Below, in pieces: positions 42,606 to 50,848 of a stretch of DNA of 50,848 nucleotides. This DNA is from Microtetraspora niveoalba (GTDB lineage: Bacteria > Actinomycetota > Actinomycetes > Streptosporangiales > Streptosporangiaceae): NCBI RefSeq assembly GCF_001570405.1, contig NZ_BBYM01000010.1:1-50848 (forward strand), given 5' to 3'. Position numbers and translations under genes: made by a program. The notes beneath the pieces were generated by a model that saw only the letters and a list, made by a program, of their open reading frames with translations, was not told the origin of the DNA and made no database searches. The first letter of the stretch is position 1. The number at the start of each line of letters is the position of its first letter.

Positions 42606-43736
42606 CGGCGTCGCCGCGGCGGCGGCCACGGCGAGCGCCCCCGCCACGGCGAACGCGGCCGCGAACCCGGATCCGGAGATGAACAGTCCCATCACCCCCG
42701 GGGTCGCGGCCGCGACGAGATTCTGTGCGGTGTTCTGGGCACCGAGCGCGCGACCCGCCCAGGTCGCGCCCGCGAGCTCTGAGACGGCCGTGAAGGCCAG
42801 TCCGTTGCCGCTCATCGAGATCACCAGGGCGGCCAGCAGAAGGGGCGCGCTGAGGCCGTTTCCGGCCTGTACGGCCACCGCCAGGAGGATCATCACCGCC
42901 CCGTTGACCAGAGCCAGCATGCGCATCGGCCCCACGCGGCTCCCGGCGAGGTCGGACCAGCGGCCGCAGAGCAGCCGCCCCGCGGCTCCGGCGAACTGGG
43001 CCACCGCCACGACCCTCGCGGCCGTCCCGAGGTCCCAGTGCCGCGCCGACACCAGGTAGGTGACCGCGAACCCCGCCGTCACGAACTGGGGGACGACGAG
43101 CAGCATGCTCGCGCCGTGCACCCGCCACAGGGCCGGCAGCGCGTACGGGGAGGCGGCGCGGGCTCCGGGCGTCGCGGGCGGACGAGGCGGGTCCACCACC
43201 AGCAGGCCGACGGCAATCGCCGTGACCAGGCAGATCGCGGCCATGACGAGAAGAGCCGCGGTGACGTGCGCCACGGCCGGAGTGACGAGCCCCGCCACCG
43301 CGACGCCGAGCGGCTGCGCGGTCTGCCGCCAGCCCATCGCGACGCCGCGCCGCTCCTTGGGGAACCAGCCGAGGACGACCCGGCCGCTGGCCGCGTTCGC
43401 CGACGCCCCCGACGCCCCGGCGAGCGCGAGCAGCGCCGCGAGGACGCCCGGGTGGGCCGCGAACGCGGCGGCGGCGAGGGAGCCGGCCGCCAGGACGAGA
43501 CCGGCGGTCATCGCCAGCCGCTCGCCGTACCGGTCGGCGACCCAGCCCCAGGCGATCAGGGTGAACAACATGCCCGCGCTCGGCGCGCCGACGAGCAGCC
43601 CCGCCTGAGCGAGCGACAGCCCCTTCTCCGCCTGGAAGGCCGGCAGGAGGAACGGCAGGCCGTACATGAACACGCAGCCCGCGCCCTGTGCGGCCACGCC
43701 GAGACCCAGCATGATCCAGCGATTCGGCGTCCTCAT
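42591..43736 (-). CDS. MFS transporter
   Basis: 381 residues from ATG 43734-43736, with 12 predicted helices. The motif A-like loop GWVADRYGERLAMTAG after helix 2, ASGRVVLGWFPKERRGVAMGWRQTAQPLGVAV, and GRWSDLAGSRVGPMRML in the second half are major facilitator features. The pattern resembles the CynX/NarK-like or OFA-type branch, but the substrate is not assigned. The promoter region upstream (43740-43800) is markedly AT-rich, with a TATAATGAG stretch, unlike the surroundings. Confidence 0.85.
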   Translation of the reverse strand: MRTPNRWIMLGLGVAAQGAGCVFMYGLPFLLPAFQAEKGLSLAQAGLLVGAPSAGMLFTLIAWGWVADRYGERLAMTAGLVLAAGSLAAAAFAAHPGVLAALLALAGASGASANAASGRVVLGWFPKERRGVAMGWRQTAQPLGVAVAGLVTPAVAHVTAALLVMAAICLVTAIAVGLLVVDPPRPPATPGARAASPYALPALWRVHGASMLLVVPQFVTAGFAVTYLVSARHWDLGTAARVVAVAQFAGAAGRLLCGRWSDLAGSRVGPMRMLALVNGAVMILLAVAVQAGNGLSAPLLLAALVISMSGNGLAFTAVSELAGATWAGRALGAQNTAQNLVAAATPGVMGLFISGSGFAAAFAVAGALAVAAAAATPSGGQ

Positions 43737-43739
43737 GGC

Positions 43740-44114
43740 GGCAGCATAGACATCATCTCACAAAACAAGACAATTACGACCATATAATGAGACGGATATC
43801 CATCAGGCCACCCCGTGGGCCCATCGCCCGCCGCCGAAGGCGGCGAGATCGCCGAAGGCCTCCCCTTCGCCCGTGGATCCGCGACTTCTTCGACGGCTCG
43901 GTCCGCACCCCGATGGCGTCGGTCGCCACCCCGAGCCGTCCCGGCGGCGTCCCAGCGGCGTTTCGGCGGCCTCTCAGGGCCGGATCGGCGCGGCCGGAAA
44001 CCACCGGGGATCCGGATCGCGCGGACCGCCGATGGCGGGCCATGGCGGAGAGAGAGGAGTGTCACCGACGTCCCGACATCGAGGATTCGCCGCACGGGGA
44101 CCGTGCGGGTCCCG
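43740..44114. other. intergenic stretch without a supportable gene
   Basis: 375 bases between the MFS start and the tRNA-Leu terminator. The first 60 bases are AT-rich (promoter of the MFS gene). The remainder is GC-rich and open in several frames on both strands but shows no ribosome site or family pattern. Confidence 0.6.
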
Positions 44115-44150
44115 GAAAAACGAAAGCCCCGCAGCTCATCGCTGTGGGGC
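44115..44150 (-). terminator. intrinsic terminator of tRNA-Leu
   Basis: On the minus strand GCCCC-A-CAGC-GATGA-GCTG-C-GGGGC (44126-44150) is followed by TTTCGTTTTT. A T-run of this strength is rare in this window. Confidence 0.92.
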
Positions 44151-44168
44151 CGAAAATCGTCATTATGA

Positions 44169-44189
44169 AGCACCGATTTCCTCGGTGCT
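44169..44189 (-). promoter_or_regulatory. hairpin directly after tRNA-Leu
   Basis: AGCACCGA (44169-44176) and TCGGTGCT (44182-44189) form a perfect 8-bp stem with a 5-base loop, 5 bases past the tRNA 3' end and upstream of the terminator. It may guide 3'-end processing. Confidence 0.5.
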
Positions 44190-44194
44190 CTTTG

Positions 44195-44277
44195 TGGGCA
44201 AGGGGGGAGTTGAACCCCCACGTCCTTTCGGACACACGGACCTGAACCGTGCGCGTCTGCCATTCCGCCACTTGCCC
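44195..44277 (-). tRNA. tRNA-Leu (anticodon CAG)
   Basis: On the minus strand GGGCAAG pairs with CTTGCCC, with discriminator A. The anticodon stem CACGG/CCGTG holds the loop TTCAGGT, giving anticodon CAG. A long variable arm (TGTCCGAAAGGACGT) and T-arm GGGGGTTCAACTCCCCC fit leucine. It is 83 bases long and CCA is not encoded. Confidence 0.96.
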
Positions 44278-44385
44278 CTTACGGGTGCCCCCATCGCTGG
44301 GTGCCTGGAAAGGTTAGCACGTATCCGCCGCTACTACCGAACCCGGATACGATCCCTGTAGACGATGGAGGAAGGGAGGTACCCG

Positions 44386-45126
44386 GTGGGAGTCCTTCAG
44401 CGCTTCGAGCGCAGGCTCGAAGGCTTGGTTGAGGGGGCCTTTGCACGGGCGTTCAAGTCTGACCTTCAGCCGGTCGAGGTAGCCAGCGCCGTCCAGCGAG
44501 AGATGGACGAGCGGGCCGCGATCGTCGCCCAGGGTCGCACGCTCGTACCGAACGACTTCGTGGTGGAGTTGTCCACGACCGACAGCGAGCGGCTGGAGGT
44601 GTACGCGGACAGCATCGGCCACGAGCTGGCCAACCTCGCCAGGGAGTACGCGAAGGAGCAGGGGTACTCGTTCGTGGGACCCGTCCGGGTGCGTTTCGAG
44701 ACCGCCGACGACCTCGCGGTCGGGCTGTTCAGAATCCGTTCGGGAGTGATCCGCGGCGCGACGGTCGAGCAGGACGAGATCCGGCAGCCGGTGAGCGACC
44801 TGCCCCCGGCGCGCTCGGGGATGTTCGGCGGCCGCCCCAGGCTGCTTGTTTCCACCCAGGACGACCCGCAGGGCCAGCGGTCCTACGAGCTGACCACCCC
44901 GGTGACGCTGCTCGGCCGCGGCACCGATTGTGATCTTCGACTGGTCGATCCCGGCGTATCACGGCATCATGCCGAACTACGTGTTGAAGGGCAGCAGGTC
45001 GTCCTCGTCGATCTGGGGTCCACGAACGGCACCTTCGTCAACGGGCAGCCGATCCGCAGGATCGAGATGCAGGACGGGACGAGGGTGACACTGGGGCGGA
45101 CGACCCTGGTGTTCCGGCGAGATTAG
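44386..45126 (+). CDS. fhaA: FhaA: DUF3662 and FHA domain protein
   Basis: 246 residues from GTG 44386, which has GGGAGG 6 bases upstream and gives the family N-terminus VGVLQRFERRLEGLVEGAFA; an ATG 21 bases earlier is less likely. The N-terminal DUF3662 domain (about 1-115) is followed by a linker and an FHA domain (VTLLGRGTDCDLRLVDPGVSRHHAEL, LGSTNGTFVNG). In mycobacteria FhaA binds phosphothreonine on MviN and PknB substrates and tunes peptidoglycan synthesis. The linker is short here (about 40 residues). First gene of the signalling and cell-shape operon. Confidence 0.94.
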   Translation: MGVLQRFERRLEGLVEGAFARAFKSDLQPVEVASAVQREMDERAAIVAQGRTLVPNDFVVELSTTDSERLEVYADSIGHELANLAREYAKEQGYSFVGPVRVRFETADDLAVGLFRIRSGVIRGATVEQDEIRQPVSDLPPARSGMFGGRPRLLVSTQDDPQGQRSYELTTPVTLLGRGTDCDLRLVDPGVSRHHAELRVEGQQVVLVDLGSTNGTFVNGQPIRRIEMQDGTRVTLGRTTLVFRRD

Positions 45127-45143
45127 AGGTAGACAGACGGTCC

Positions 45144-45608
45144 ATGTCCGAGCTCACGCTGCTGCTGATCCGGCTCGCCTTCCTGGCGTTGCTGTGGTTC
45201 TTTGTGATTGCCGCGGTCGGCGTGATCCGGACAGACTTGTTCGGTCCGCGTACGGCTCCCGCGCCGGCACGGAAACCAGCCAAGGCCCCGAAACCAGTGT
45301 CCAAACCCAAGAGGGGGGAACCACGTCAGATGGTCGTCACGGGTGGCCCCCTTCAAGGGACCGTCATCAACCTCACCGAGACGCCGATCACCATCGGCCG
45401 GGCGACTGACGCCACGCTGGTGCTGACCGACGACTACGCTTCGAGTCGGCACGCACGGCTCTTCCCACAGGACGGCCAGTGGATCGTGGAAGATCTCGGC
45501 TCGACCAACGGCACGTACCTCGACCGTTCCAAAGTGACCCGCCCGACCCCGGTGCCTCTCGGAGTTCCGATCCGCATCGGCAAAACCGTCATCGAATTGC
45601 GCAAATGA
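45144..45608 (+). CDS. fhaB: FhaB (FipA): membrane-anchored FHA protein
   Basis: 154 residues. An N-terminal helix (LLLIRLAFLALLWFFVIAAVGVI) anchors it, followed by a Pro/Lys-rich linker and a C-terminal FHA domain (ITIGRATDATLVLTDDYASSRHARL, DLGSTNGTYLD). The expected PknA/PknB phosphosite lies in the linker of mycobacterial FipA; a Thr is present here only near the domain edge (VVTGG), so this cannot be confirmed. It lies 17 bases after fhaA and overlaps pstP by 4 bases. Acts at the membrane in cell division and wall growth. Confidence 0.94.
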   Translation: MSELTLLLIRLAFLALLWFFVIAAVGVIRTDLFGPRTAPAPARKPAKAPKPVSKPKRGEPRQMVVTGGPLQGTVINLTETPITIGRATDATLVLTDDYASSRHARLFPQDGQWIVEDLGSTNGTYLDRSKVTRPTPVPLGVPIRIGKTVIELRK

Positions 45609-46882
45609 CAATCGCACTCCGCTACGCCGCCCGCTCGGACGTCGGCCTCCTCCGCGAAGGGAACGAGGACTCGGCGTACGCGAGCGGCCGCCTGCTGGCC
45701 GTCGCCGACGGCATGGGCGGGCACGCACACGGCGAGGTGGCCAGCTCGGTCGCCATCGCCGCACTGTCGTCCCTCGATCACGCCAGGGACGCCTTCGGGG
45801 GTGACCTGCTCAGCGACATCGAGGCGGCGGTCCGGGAGGCGAACCATCAGCTCCACGCGATGGTCGCCCGGGACCCGAGCCTCAAGGGCATGGGCACCAC
45901 ACTGACCGCGATGCTCTGGAACGGCCCCAGGTTCGCCCTGATCCACGTGGGCGACTCCCGCGCGTACCTGTTGCGCAACGAGGAGCTGTACCAGATCACG
46001 CACGACCACACGCTCGTGCAGTCGCTGGTGGACGACGGCCGCATCACGCTGGAAGAGGCGGCCAACCATCCGCAACGCTCGATCCTGCTGCGCGCGCTCG
46101 ACGGCAGCGGCGAGGTCGACCCCGACCTGCAGGACCGGGAGGCCCAGGTGGGCGACCGGTACCTGCTGTGCTCGGACGGCCTGTCCGCGGTGGTCAGCGC
46201 CGAGACCCTGCACCACACCCTCAGCACCGTCGACGATCCCGAGGACGTCGTCCGGCAGCTCATCGACCTGGCCAACAGGGGCGGCGGGCCGGACAACATC
46301 ACCTGCGTGGTCGCCGACGTGATCGAGGTGGACGACCTCCAGCCGCCGACGTACGCGGCGGCGGTGGTGGGGGCGGCGGGTTCGGGACGGCTGCGGTCGG
46401 GTCCACCTGACGCGCCGCCGGGCCGGATGTCCACGGCGACCGCGCCCCAACCGGTCATCGTGGACGAGGAACTCGACGACCATCCCGCGCCGGAGGCCCA
46501 GGCCTCCGGCCGCCGGGCCAAGAAACGTCGGGTCTGGCCCTTTCGGGTCACCTCATTCGTAGTTGTCGCCGCCGTGCTCGGGCTCGGCGGCTATTTCGGC
46601 TATGAGTGGACTCAGGACCAGTACTACGTCGGCGCCGACGGAGACCAGATCGTGGTCTTCCGCGGCGTCGACGCGGAACTGGGCCCGGTCTCCTTCAAGA
46701 AGGTCGCCTACACCGACGACGTTCCGGTCTCCTCGCTCAGTGCGGCCCAGCAGGACCAGATACGCAGCGGCATCCCGGTCGACGATCTCCAGTCCGGGAT
46801 AAAGACCATAAAGAATTTCAGCGGCGAGACCGCGCCGGAGGCGACCACGTCCCCGTCACCGTCCCCGGGATCCGGTAAGTGA
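45605..46882 (+). CDS. pstP: PstP: PP2C-family Ser/Thr phosphatase
   Basis: 425 residues from ATG 45605, overlapping the fhaB stop (ATGA). The PP2C domain (1-235) has the metal ligands in REGNEDSAY (Asp22), VADGMGGHAHGE (Asp35), the HVGDSRAYLLR loop, LLCSDGLS and the late RGGGPDNITCVV. A linker, one membrane helix near residue 310-330 and a short extracellular domain follow, which is the PstP architecture. It dephosphorylates PknA, PknB and their targets. Extracytoplasmic end: Ser/Pro-rich tail. Confidence 0.95.
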   Translation: MTIALRYAARSDVGLLREGNEDSAYASGRLLAVADGMGGHAHGEVASSVAIAALSSLDHARDAFGGDLLSDIEAAVREANHQLHAMVARDPSLKGMGTTLTAMLWNGPRFALIHVGDSRAYLLRNEELYQITHDHTLVQSLVDDGRITLEEAANHPQRSILLRALDGSGEVDPDLQDREAQVGDRYLLCSDGLSAVVSAETLHHTLSTVDDPEDVVRQLIDLANRGGGPDNITCVVADVIEVDDLQPPTYAAAVVGAAGSGRLRSGPPDAPPGRMSTATAPQPVIVDEELDDHPAPEAQASGRRAKKRRVWPFRVTSFVVVAAVLGLGGYFGYEWTQDQYYVGADGDQIVVFRGVDAELGPVSFKKVAYTDDVPVSSLSAAQQDQIRSGIPVDDLQSGIKTIKNFSGETAPEATTSPSPSPGSGK

Positions 46883-48258
46883 GTTCAGCGGAAGCCACCC
46901 CCGTCCCCATGACCGCCAAGCGGCGAGGGGCGCAGCTCGCCATGCTCGCCTTCGCCGTGCTCATCGTCATGGGCGCGTACGCCAGCGTGGGGCTCGGCAT
47001 CGACGGCCAGATCCCCGCCGGCATGCTGACCTACGGCCTCGGCCTGGGCGCGCTGATGCTCGCGGCCTACCTCGTGCTCGCGAAATGGGCGCCGTGGGCC
47101 GACCCCCTGCTTCTCCCGCTGGTGACCCTGGTCAACGGCATCGGCCTGGTGATGATCTACCGGATCGAGCAGACCGGCCAGGACGGCGCCTCCGCCACCA
47201 CCCAGCTCATGTGGACGGCGCTCGGCGTCGTGATGTTCTCCGCGACATTGATCGTGTTGAAGGACCATCGCGCCTTGCAGCGCCTCACGTACACCGCGGG
47301 CTTCGCCGGCCTCGCGTTGCTGCTGCTCCCGCTGCTGCCGTTCATCGGCAGGGAGATCAACGGCGCCCGCATCTGGGTGGGAGTCGGCCGCTTCTCCATC
47401 CAGCCGTCGGAGTTCGCCAAGATCCTGCTGGTCGTCTTCTTCGCCGGCTACCTGGTCGCCAAGCGGGACGTGCTCGCCCTCGCCGGGCGCCGCCTGCTCT
47501 TCATCGACCTGCCGCGCGCCCGCGACCTCGGCCCGGTGCTCATCACGTGGGCCGTCAGCCTTGGCGTCCTCGTCATGCAGAAGGACCTCGGCAGCTCGCT
47601 GCTGCTGTTCGGCGCGTTCATCGCGATGTTGTACGTCGCGACGCAGCGCACCTCCTGGGTGCTCATCGGCATCCTGCTCTTCGTCGGTGGCGCGGTGCTG
47701 GCCGGGCAGGTCTTCTCCCACGTCGAGGCCCGCTTCGACGGCTGGCTCAACGCCAGCTCACCGGAGATGTACGACCGCGAGTTCGGCAGCACCTACCAGC
47801 TCATGCAGGGCCTGTTCGCGATCGGCTCCGGCGGCATCCTGGGCACCGGCCTCGGCCAGGGACATCCGAGACAGATCCCGCTGTCGTTCTCCGACTTCAT
47901 CTTCAGCGCGACCGGCGAGGAGCTCGGCCTCACCGGCCTGATGGCCATCCTCATGGTCTACGCGCTGATCGTCGAACGGGGTCTGCGCACGTCGCTCGCG
48001 GCCCGCGACCCGTTCTCCAAGCTCCTCGCGGGCGGCCTGTCGTTCATCCTGGCCTGGCAGGTGTTCATCATCGTCGGCGGCGTCACCCGGCTGATCCCGC
48101 TGACCGGCCTGGTCACGCCGTTCATGTCGGCGGGCGGCTCGGCGCTGCTCGCTAACTGGATGCTTATCGCGCTGCTGGTACGCATGTCAGACGCGGCGCG
48201 CAAGCCGCCTCCCCAGGCGATCCAGGACGAAGGACTCACGCAGGTGATGCAGCGATGA
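46879..48258 (+). CDS. rodA: RodA/FtsW-family SEDS peptidoglycan polymerase
   Basis: 459 residues from GTG 46879 (GTGA overlap with pstP). Multi-pass SEDS protein: GREINGARIWVGVGRFSIQPSEFAKILLVVFFAGYL is the signature with the catalytic-loop Pro/Ser, followed by MQKDLGSSLLLFGAFIAMLYV and, near the end, FIIVGGVTRLIPLTGLVTPFMSAGGSALLANW. It polymerises lipid II glycan strands at the membrane. The next gene is its class B PBP partner, with a 4-base overlap. Its place in this operon corresponds to mycobacterial rodA. Confidence 0.95.
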   Translation: MSSAEATPVPMTAKRRGAQLAMLAFAVLIVMGAYASVGLGIDGQIPAGMLTYGLGLGALMLAAYLVLAKWAPWADPLLLPLVTLVNGIGLVMIYRIEQTGQDGASATTQLMWTALGVVMFSATLIVLKDHRALQRLTYTAGFAGLALLLLPLLPFIGREINGARIWVGVGRFSIQPSEFAKILLVVFFAGYLVAKRDVLALAGRRLLFIDLPRARDLGPVLITWAVSLGVLVMQKDLGSSLLLFGAFIAMLYVATQRTSWVLIGILLFVGGAVLAGQVFSHVEARFDGWLNASSPEMYDREFGSTYQLMQGLFAIGSGGILGTGLGQGHPRQIPLSFSDFIFSATGEELGLTGLMAILMVYALIVERGLRTSLAARDPFSKLLAGGLSFILAWQVFIIVGGVTRLIPLTGLVTPFMSAGGSALLANWMLIALLVRMSDAARKPPPQAIQDEGLTQVMQR

Positions 48259-49715
48259 ACAGCCCACTCAAGCGGGTCGCCCTCGCCTGCCTCCTGATGT
48301 TCGGCCTGCTCATGGCCAACGTGACCTACCTCGGCGCGGTGCAGGCGGACGGCCTGCGCTCGGACTCCCGCAACGTGCGCTCCTTCTACGCCAGGTACTC
48401 GGTGGACCGCGGGTGGATCACCTCCGACAACGGCAAGGTCGTCCTGGCCAAGAGCGTGGACACGGGCGACACCGACTTCCGGTTCAAGCGGGAGTACCCC
48501 GAGGGCAAGGCGTTCACGCACGTCGTCGGCTACTTCGCACCGGAGAGCGCGTCGGGCATCGAGGGGGCCGAGGGCCGCTACCTCGACGGCAGCCACCCCG
48601 ACCTGGTGGTGCGCCGGGCGATCGACCTGATCAGCGGCAAGCCGCACAAGGGTGCCAACGTCGATCTGACGCTGAACGCCAAGGCGCAGAAGATCGCGTA
48701 CAAGGACCTGGCGAACACCGGGAAGCGCGGCGCGGTCGTCGCCATCGACCCGAAGACGGGCGCGATCCTCACCATGGTGTCGGTGCCGTCGTACGACCCG
48801 AACCCGCTCGCGGCGGCCAACAAGAAGACGGTCAACGACGCGTACAACAAGCTCGACGCGGACAAGACGAACAAGCCGCTGCTCAACCGCGCGATCGGCC
48901 TCACCTACGCGCCCGGCTCGACCTTCAAGACGATCACGTCGGCGGCCTTCCTGATGGACGACGAGTCGCGTGACGTGAACACGATGGTGAACGCGCCGGA
49001 CGCGCTGCCGCTGCCCGACACGAACATCTCGCTGCCGAACTACCACGGCGAGTCGTGCGGCGGCCGGGCAACGCTGCTGGCGGCGTACACGATCTCCTGC
49101 AACACCCCGTTCGCCGACGTCGCGATGGAGATGGGGTACGACAAGCTGAAGGAGCAGGCCGAGAAGTTCGGCATCGGCAGCTCGCTCAACATCCCGCTGG
49201 ACGTCGCGAAGAGCGACATCGGCCCGGACGAGGGCAAGGCCGCCCTCGCCATGACCGCCATCGGCCAGCGCAGCAACCAGATGACCCCGCTGCAGATGGC
49301 GATGGTCGCGGCCGGCATCGCGAACCGGGGCACGGTCATGAAGCCGTACCTGATCAACAAGATCACCGGTCCGGACGGCGGCGAGATCGACACCACCGAC
49401 CCCGACGAGCTGAGCGAGGCGGTGACCCCCGAGGTCGCGGCCGAGCTCACCACGATGATGATCAACGTGGTGCGGAACGGCACCGGAAGGGCCGCCGGCC
49501 TGCCGAACGTCACGGTCGCCGGCAAGACCGGCACCGCGGAGACCGCTCCCGGCAAGCCGTCGCACGCGTGGTTCATCTCGTTCGCCCCCGCCGAGGACCC
49601 CAAGGTCGCGGTCGCGGTCTTCGTCGAGTCCGGCAGCGCGGGCAACGACGCCACCGGCGGCGCCATCGCCGCCCCGATCGCGCACGACGTCATGCAGGCG
49701 GTGCTCGGTCAGTGA
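48255..49715 (+). CDS. pbpA: PbpA: class B penicillin-binding protein
   Basis: 486 residues from ATG 48255. A single N-terminal helix (VALACLLMFGLLMANVTYL) is followed by a dimerisation region and the transpeptidase domain, with active-site Ser222 in STFK, SCN at 281-283 and KTGTAE at 424. It crosslinks peptidoglycan outside the membrane with RodA. Start and stop overlap both neighbours by 4 bases, so stoichiometry is probably set by coupled translation. No PASTA domain is present. Confidence 0.95.
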   Translation: MNSPLKRVALACLLMFGLLMANVTYLGAVQADGLRSDSRNVRSFYARYSVDRGWITSDNGKVVLAKSVDTGDTDFRFKREYPEGKAFTHVVGYFAPESASGIEGAEGRYLDGSHPDLVVRRAIDLISGKPHKGANVDLTLNAKAQKIAYKDLANTGKRGAVVAIDPKTGAILTMVSVPSYDPNPLAAANKKTVNDAYNKLDADKTNKPLLNRAIGLTYAPGSTFKTITSAAFLMDDESRDVNTMVNAPDALPLPDTNISLPNYHGESCGGRATLLAAYTISCNTPFADVAMEMGYDKLKEQAEKFGIGSSLNIPLDVAKSDIGPDEGKAALAMTAIGQRSNQMTPLQMAMVAAGIANRGTVMKPYLINKITGPDGGEIDTTDPDELSEAVTPEVAAELTTMMINVVRNGTGRAAGLPNVTVAGKTGTAETAPGKPSHAWFISFAPAEDPKVAVAVFVESGSAGNDATGGAIAAPIAHDVMQAVLGQ

Positions 49716-50848
49716 CATCGGGCAACCCCGTTCTCGGCGGCCGTTACCGGCTGACGTCCCGCATCGCGGCGGGCGGCATGGGCGAGGTGTGGCAGGCCAC
49801 GGACCAGCTCCTCGGCCGCGAGGTCGCGGTGAAACTGCTGCGGCAGCACATGGCGGCCGACCCCGCCTTCCGCGAACGGTTCCGGAACGAGGCGCGCATC
49901 ACCGCCGGCCTCACCGACCCGGGGATCGCCCAGGTCTTCGACTACGGCGAGAGCGACGGGGTCGCCTACCTCATCATGGAGCTGGTGTCGGGCGAGCCGC
50001 TGTCCGGAATCCTGCGCCGCCACGGCACGCTCAGCCCGGAGATCACGCTCGACGTCGTCGGCCAGGTGGCCAAGGCTCTGCACACCGCGCACCGGGCGGG
50101 GATCATCCACCGCGACATCAAGCCGGGCAACCTGCTCGTCACCGAGGTCGGGACCGTCAAAGTGACCGACTTCGGCATCGCGCGGGCTCTTGAGGCCGCG
50201 CCCGTGACCCAGAGCGGCATCGTGCTCGGCACCGCCCAGTACGTCAGCCCCGAGCAGGCGTCCGGCGAGCGGCTCACCCCCGCGACGGACGTCTACAGCC
50301 TCGGCGTCGTCGCGTACGAGTGCCTGGCGGGGCGGCCGCCCTTCGACGGCGAGACCCAGGTCGCGATCGCCCTGCACCACCTGTACGACGCGCCTCCGCC
50401 GCTGCCCGCGTCGGTGCCGCCGCGTGTCCGCGAGCTGGTGCTGGCCATGCTGGCGAAGGACCCGGACGCGCGACCGGCCGGTTCACGCGAGGTGGCCGAG
50501 CGGGCCGTCGCGCTGCGCGAGTCGCTGGCCGGTGCGCACACCGTGATGCTCGGCACGCTGACCGACCCGTCGTGGTTCGCGGTGGGCGGCACGGGCCGGG
50601 CTCCCGGCGGCGGTCCGGGGCGCGGCCCGGCGACTCCGCCGATGGGCGCGTCGCCGTCCCAGCCGTCGTATCCCCGGCCGTCCGCTCCCCGCTCGTCCCC
50701 GGCCGCCCGGCCGGGTCCGCCCGCCCGTCCCACCGGGCCGGGCCGTACGGGCCACCCGGCTCCGACGGTGGACGCGCCCCGGCGCGCCGCGGCCTCGGGC
50801 GGGCGCCGCGGCCGGCGGGTCACCACCGTGGTGGTCGCCACGGCGGGG
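49712..50848 (+). CDS. pknA: PknA: membrane Ser/Thr protein kinase (cut by window edge)
   Basis: 379 codons from GTG 49712 (GTGA overlap with pbpA) to the window edge. The Hanks-type kinase domain (1-270) has the Gly loop IAAGGMGEVW, Lys41 (VAVKLL), HRDIKPGN with catalytic Asp135, DFGIAR with Asp153 and the activation loop GTAQYVSPEQ. A Pro/Gly-rich linker follows, and a membrane helix begins at RRVTTVVVATAG at the edge. It phosphorylates division and wall enzymes and FHA partners. pknB is expected next. Confidence 0.94.
   Translation, partial: MTSGNPVLGGRYRLTSRIAAGGMGEVWQATDQLLGREVAVKLLRQHMAADPAFRERFRNEARITAGLTDPGIAQVFDYGESDGVAYLIMELVSGEPLSGILRRHGTLSPEITLDVVGQVAKALHTAHRAGIIHRDIKPGNLLVTEVGTVKVTDFGIARALEAAPVTQSGIVLGTAQYVSPEQASGERLTPATDVYSLGVVAYECLAGRPPFDGETQVAIALHHLYDAPPPLPASVPPRVRELVLAMLAKDPDARPAGSREVAERAVALRESLAGAHTVMLGTLTDPSWFAVGGTGRAPGGGPGRGPATPPMGASPSQPSYPRPSAPRSSPAARPGPPARPTGPGRTGHPAPTVDAPRRAAASGGRRGRRVTTVVVATAG

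Noticed and set aside
43787-44245. Several open frames between the MFS gene and tRNA-Leu
   Set aside because: Arg/Pro-rich composition and overlap with the tRNA and its terminator mark them as artefacts.

Overview
The window is high-GC actinomycete chromosome. The gene families (Bpa proteasome activator, FHA/PstP/RodA/PbpA/PknA cluster, MptB-like and GT87 mannosyltransferases, EspI-like ATPase) and the many GTG starts point to Actinobacteria. A filamentous lineage such as Streptosporangiales is my inference, not something the sequence proves. The closing Ser/Thr-kinase cluster normally lies near oriC in actinomycetes, and a near-consensus parS site at 26199 agrees with an origin-proximal position.

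Layout. 1-4945 is a decayed mobile-element island beside tRNA-Ser(TGA). Two IS1380-family 3' remnants flank an alpha/beta hydrolase, a broken GNAT acetyltransferase and a small secreted protein. An IS630-family element with a dead transposase sits inside the second remnant, with a clear TA duplication. 5034-11078 holds housekeeping and stress genes: EspI-like ATPase, quinone oxidoreductase, bpa, a HAD phosphatase, a cold-shock protein and a secreted protein. 11075-14064 is a divergent UvrA-like ABC protein/TetR pair. 14111-17874 has a membrane protein with Asp-box motifs, then serS and pheA. 17958-24887 is an envelope region with three glycosyltransferases, an alkaline-phosphatase-like membrane protein and a STAS protein. 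25034-28848 is signalling: response regulator, RsbW-like ATPase, PAS-GAF-PAS histidine kinase.

28935-38484 mixes a DNA alkyltransferase, a lipase-fold protein lacking its nucleophile serine, a TPP-riboswitch-controlled CytX transporter, a noncoding repeat mosaic, a rhodanese, an unusually short cytochrome bd oxidase divergent from a PadR regulator, a HAAS-domain membrane protein, a Nei/Fpg glycosylase and a TenA protein. 38605-43736 has an LCP cell-wall ligase, a tandem pair of CNNM/CorC-like CBS proteins behind a structured leader, and an MFS transporter. After tRNA-Leu(CAG) the window ends with fhaA-fhaB-pstP-rodA-pbpA-pknA, most joined by 4-base start/stop overlaps; pknA runs off the edge.

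Functional links: CytX (HMP uptake) and TenA (pyrimidine salvage) form a thiamine salvage pair 5 kb apart. LCP, RodA, PbpA, PknA, PstP and the mannosyltransferases all serve envelope growth. No complete, clearly new multi-gene system was found. The best leads are the nucleophile-less lipase-fold protein, the Q-loop-poor bd oxidase with abutting twin palindromes, the parS-like site, the riboswitch whose 3' end is also the ribosome binding site, the leader ORF in front of bpa, and the repeat mosaic at 32556-33030.
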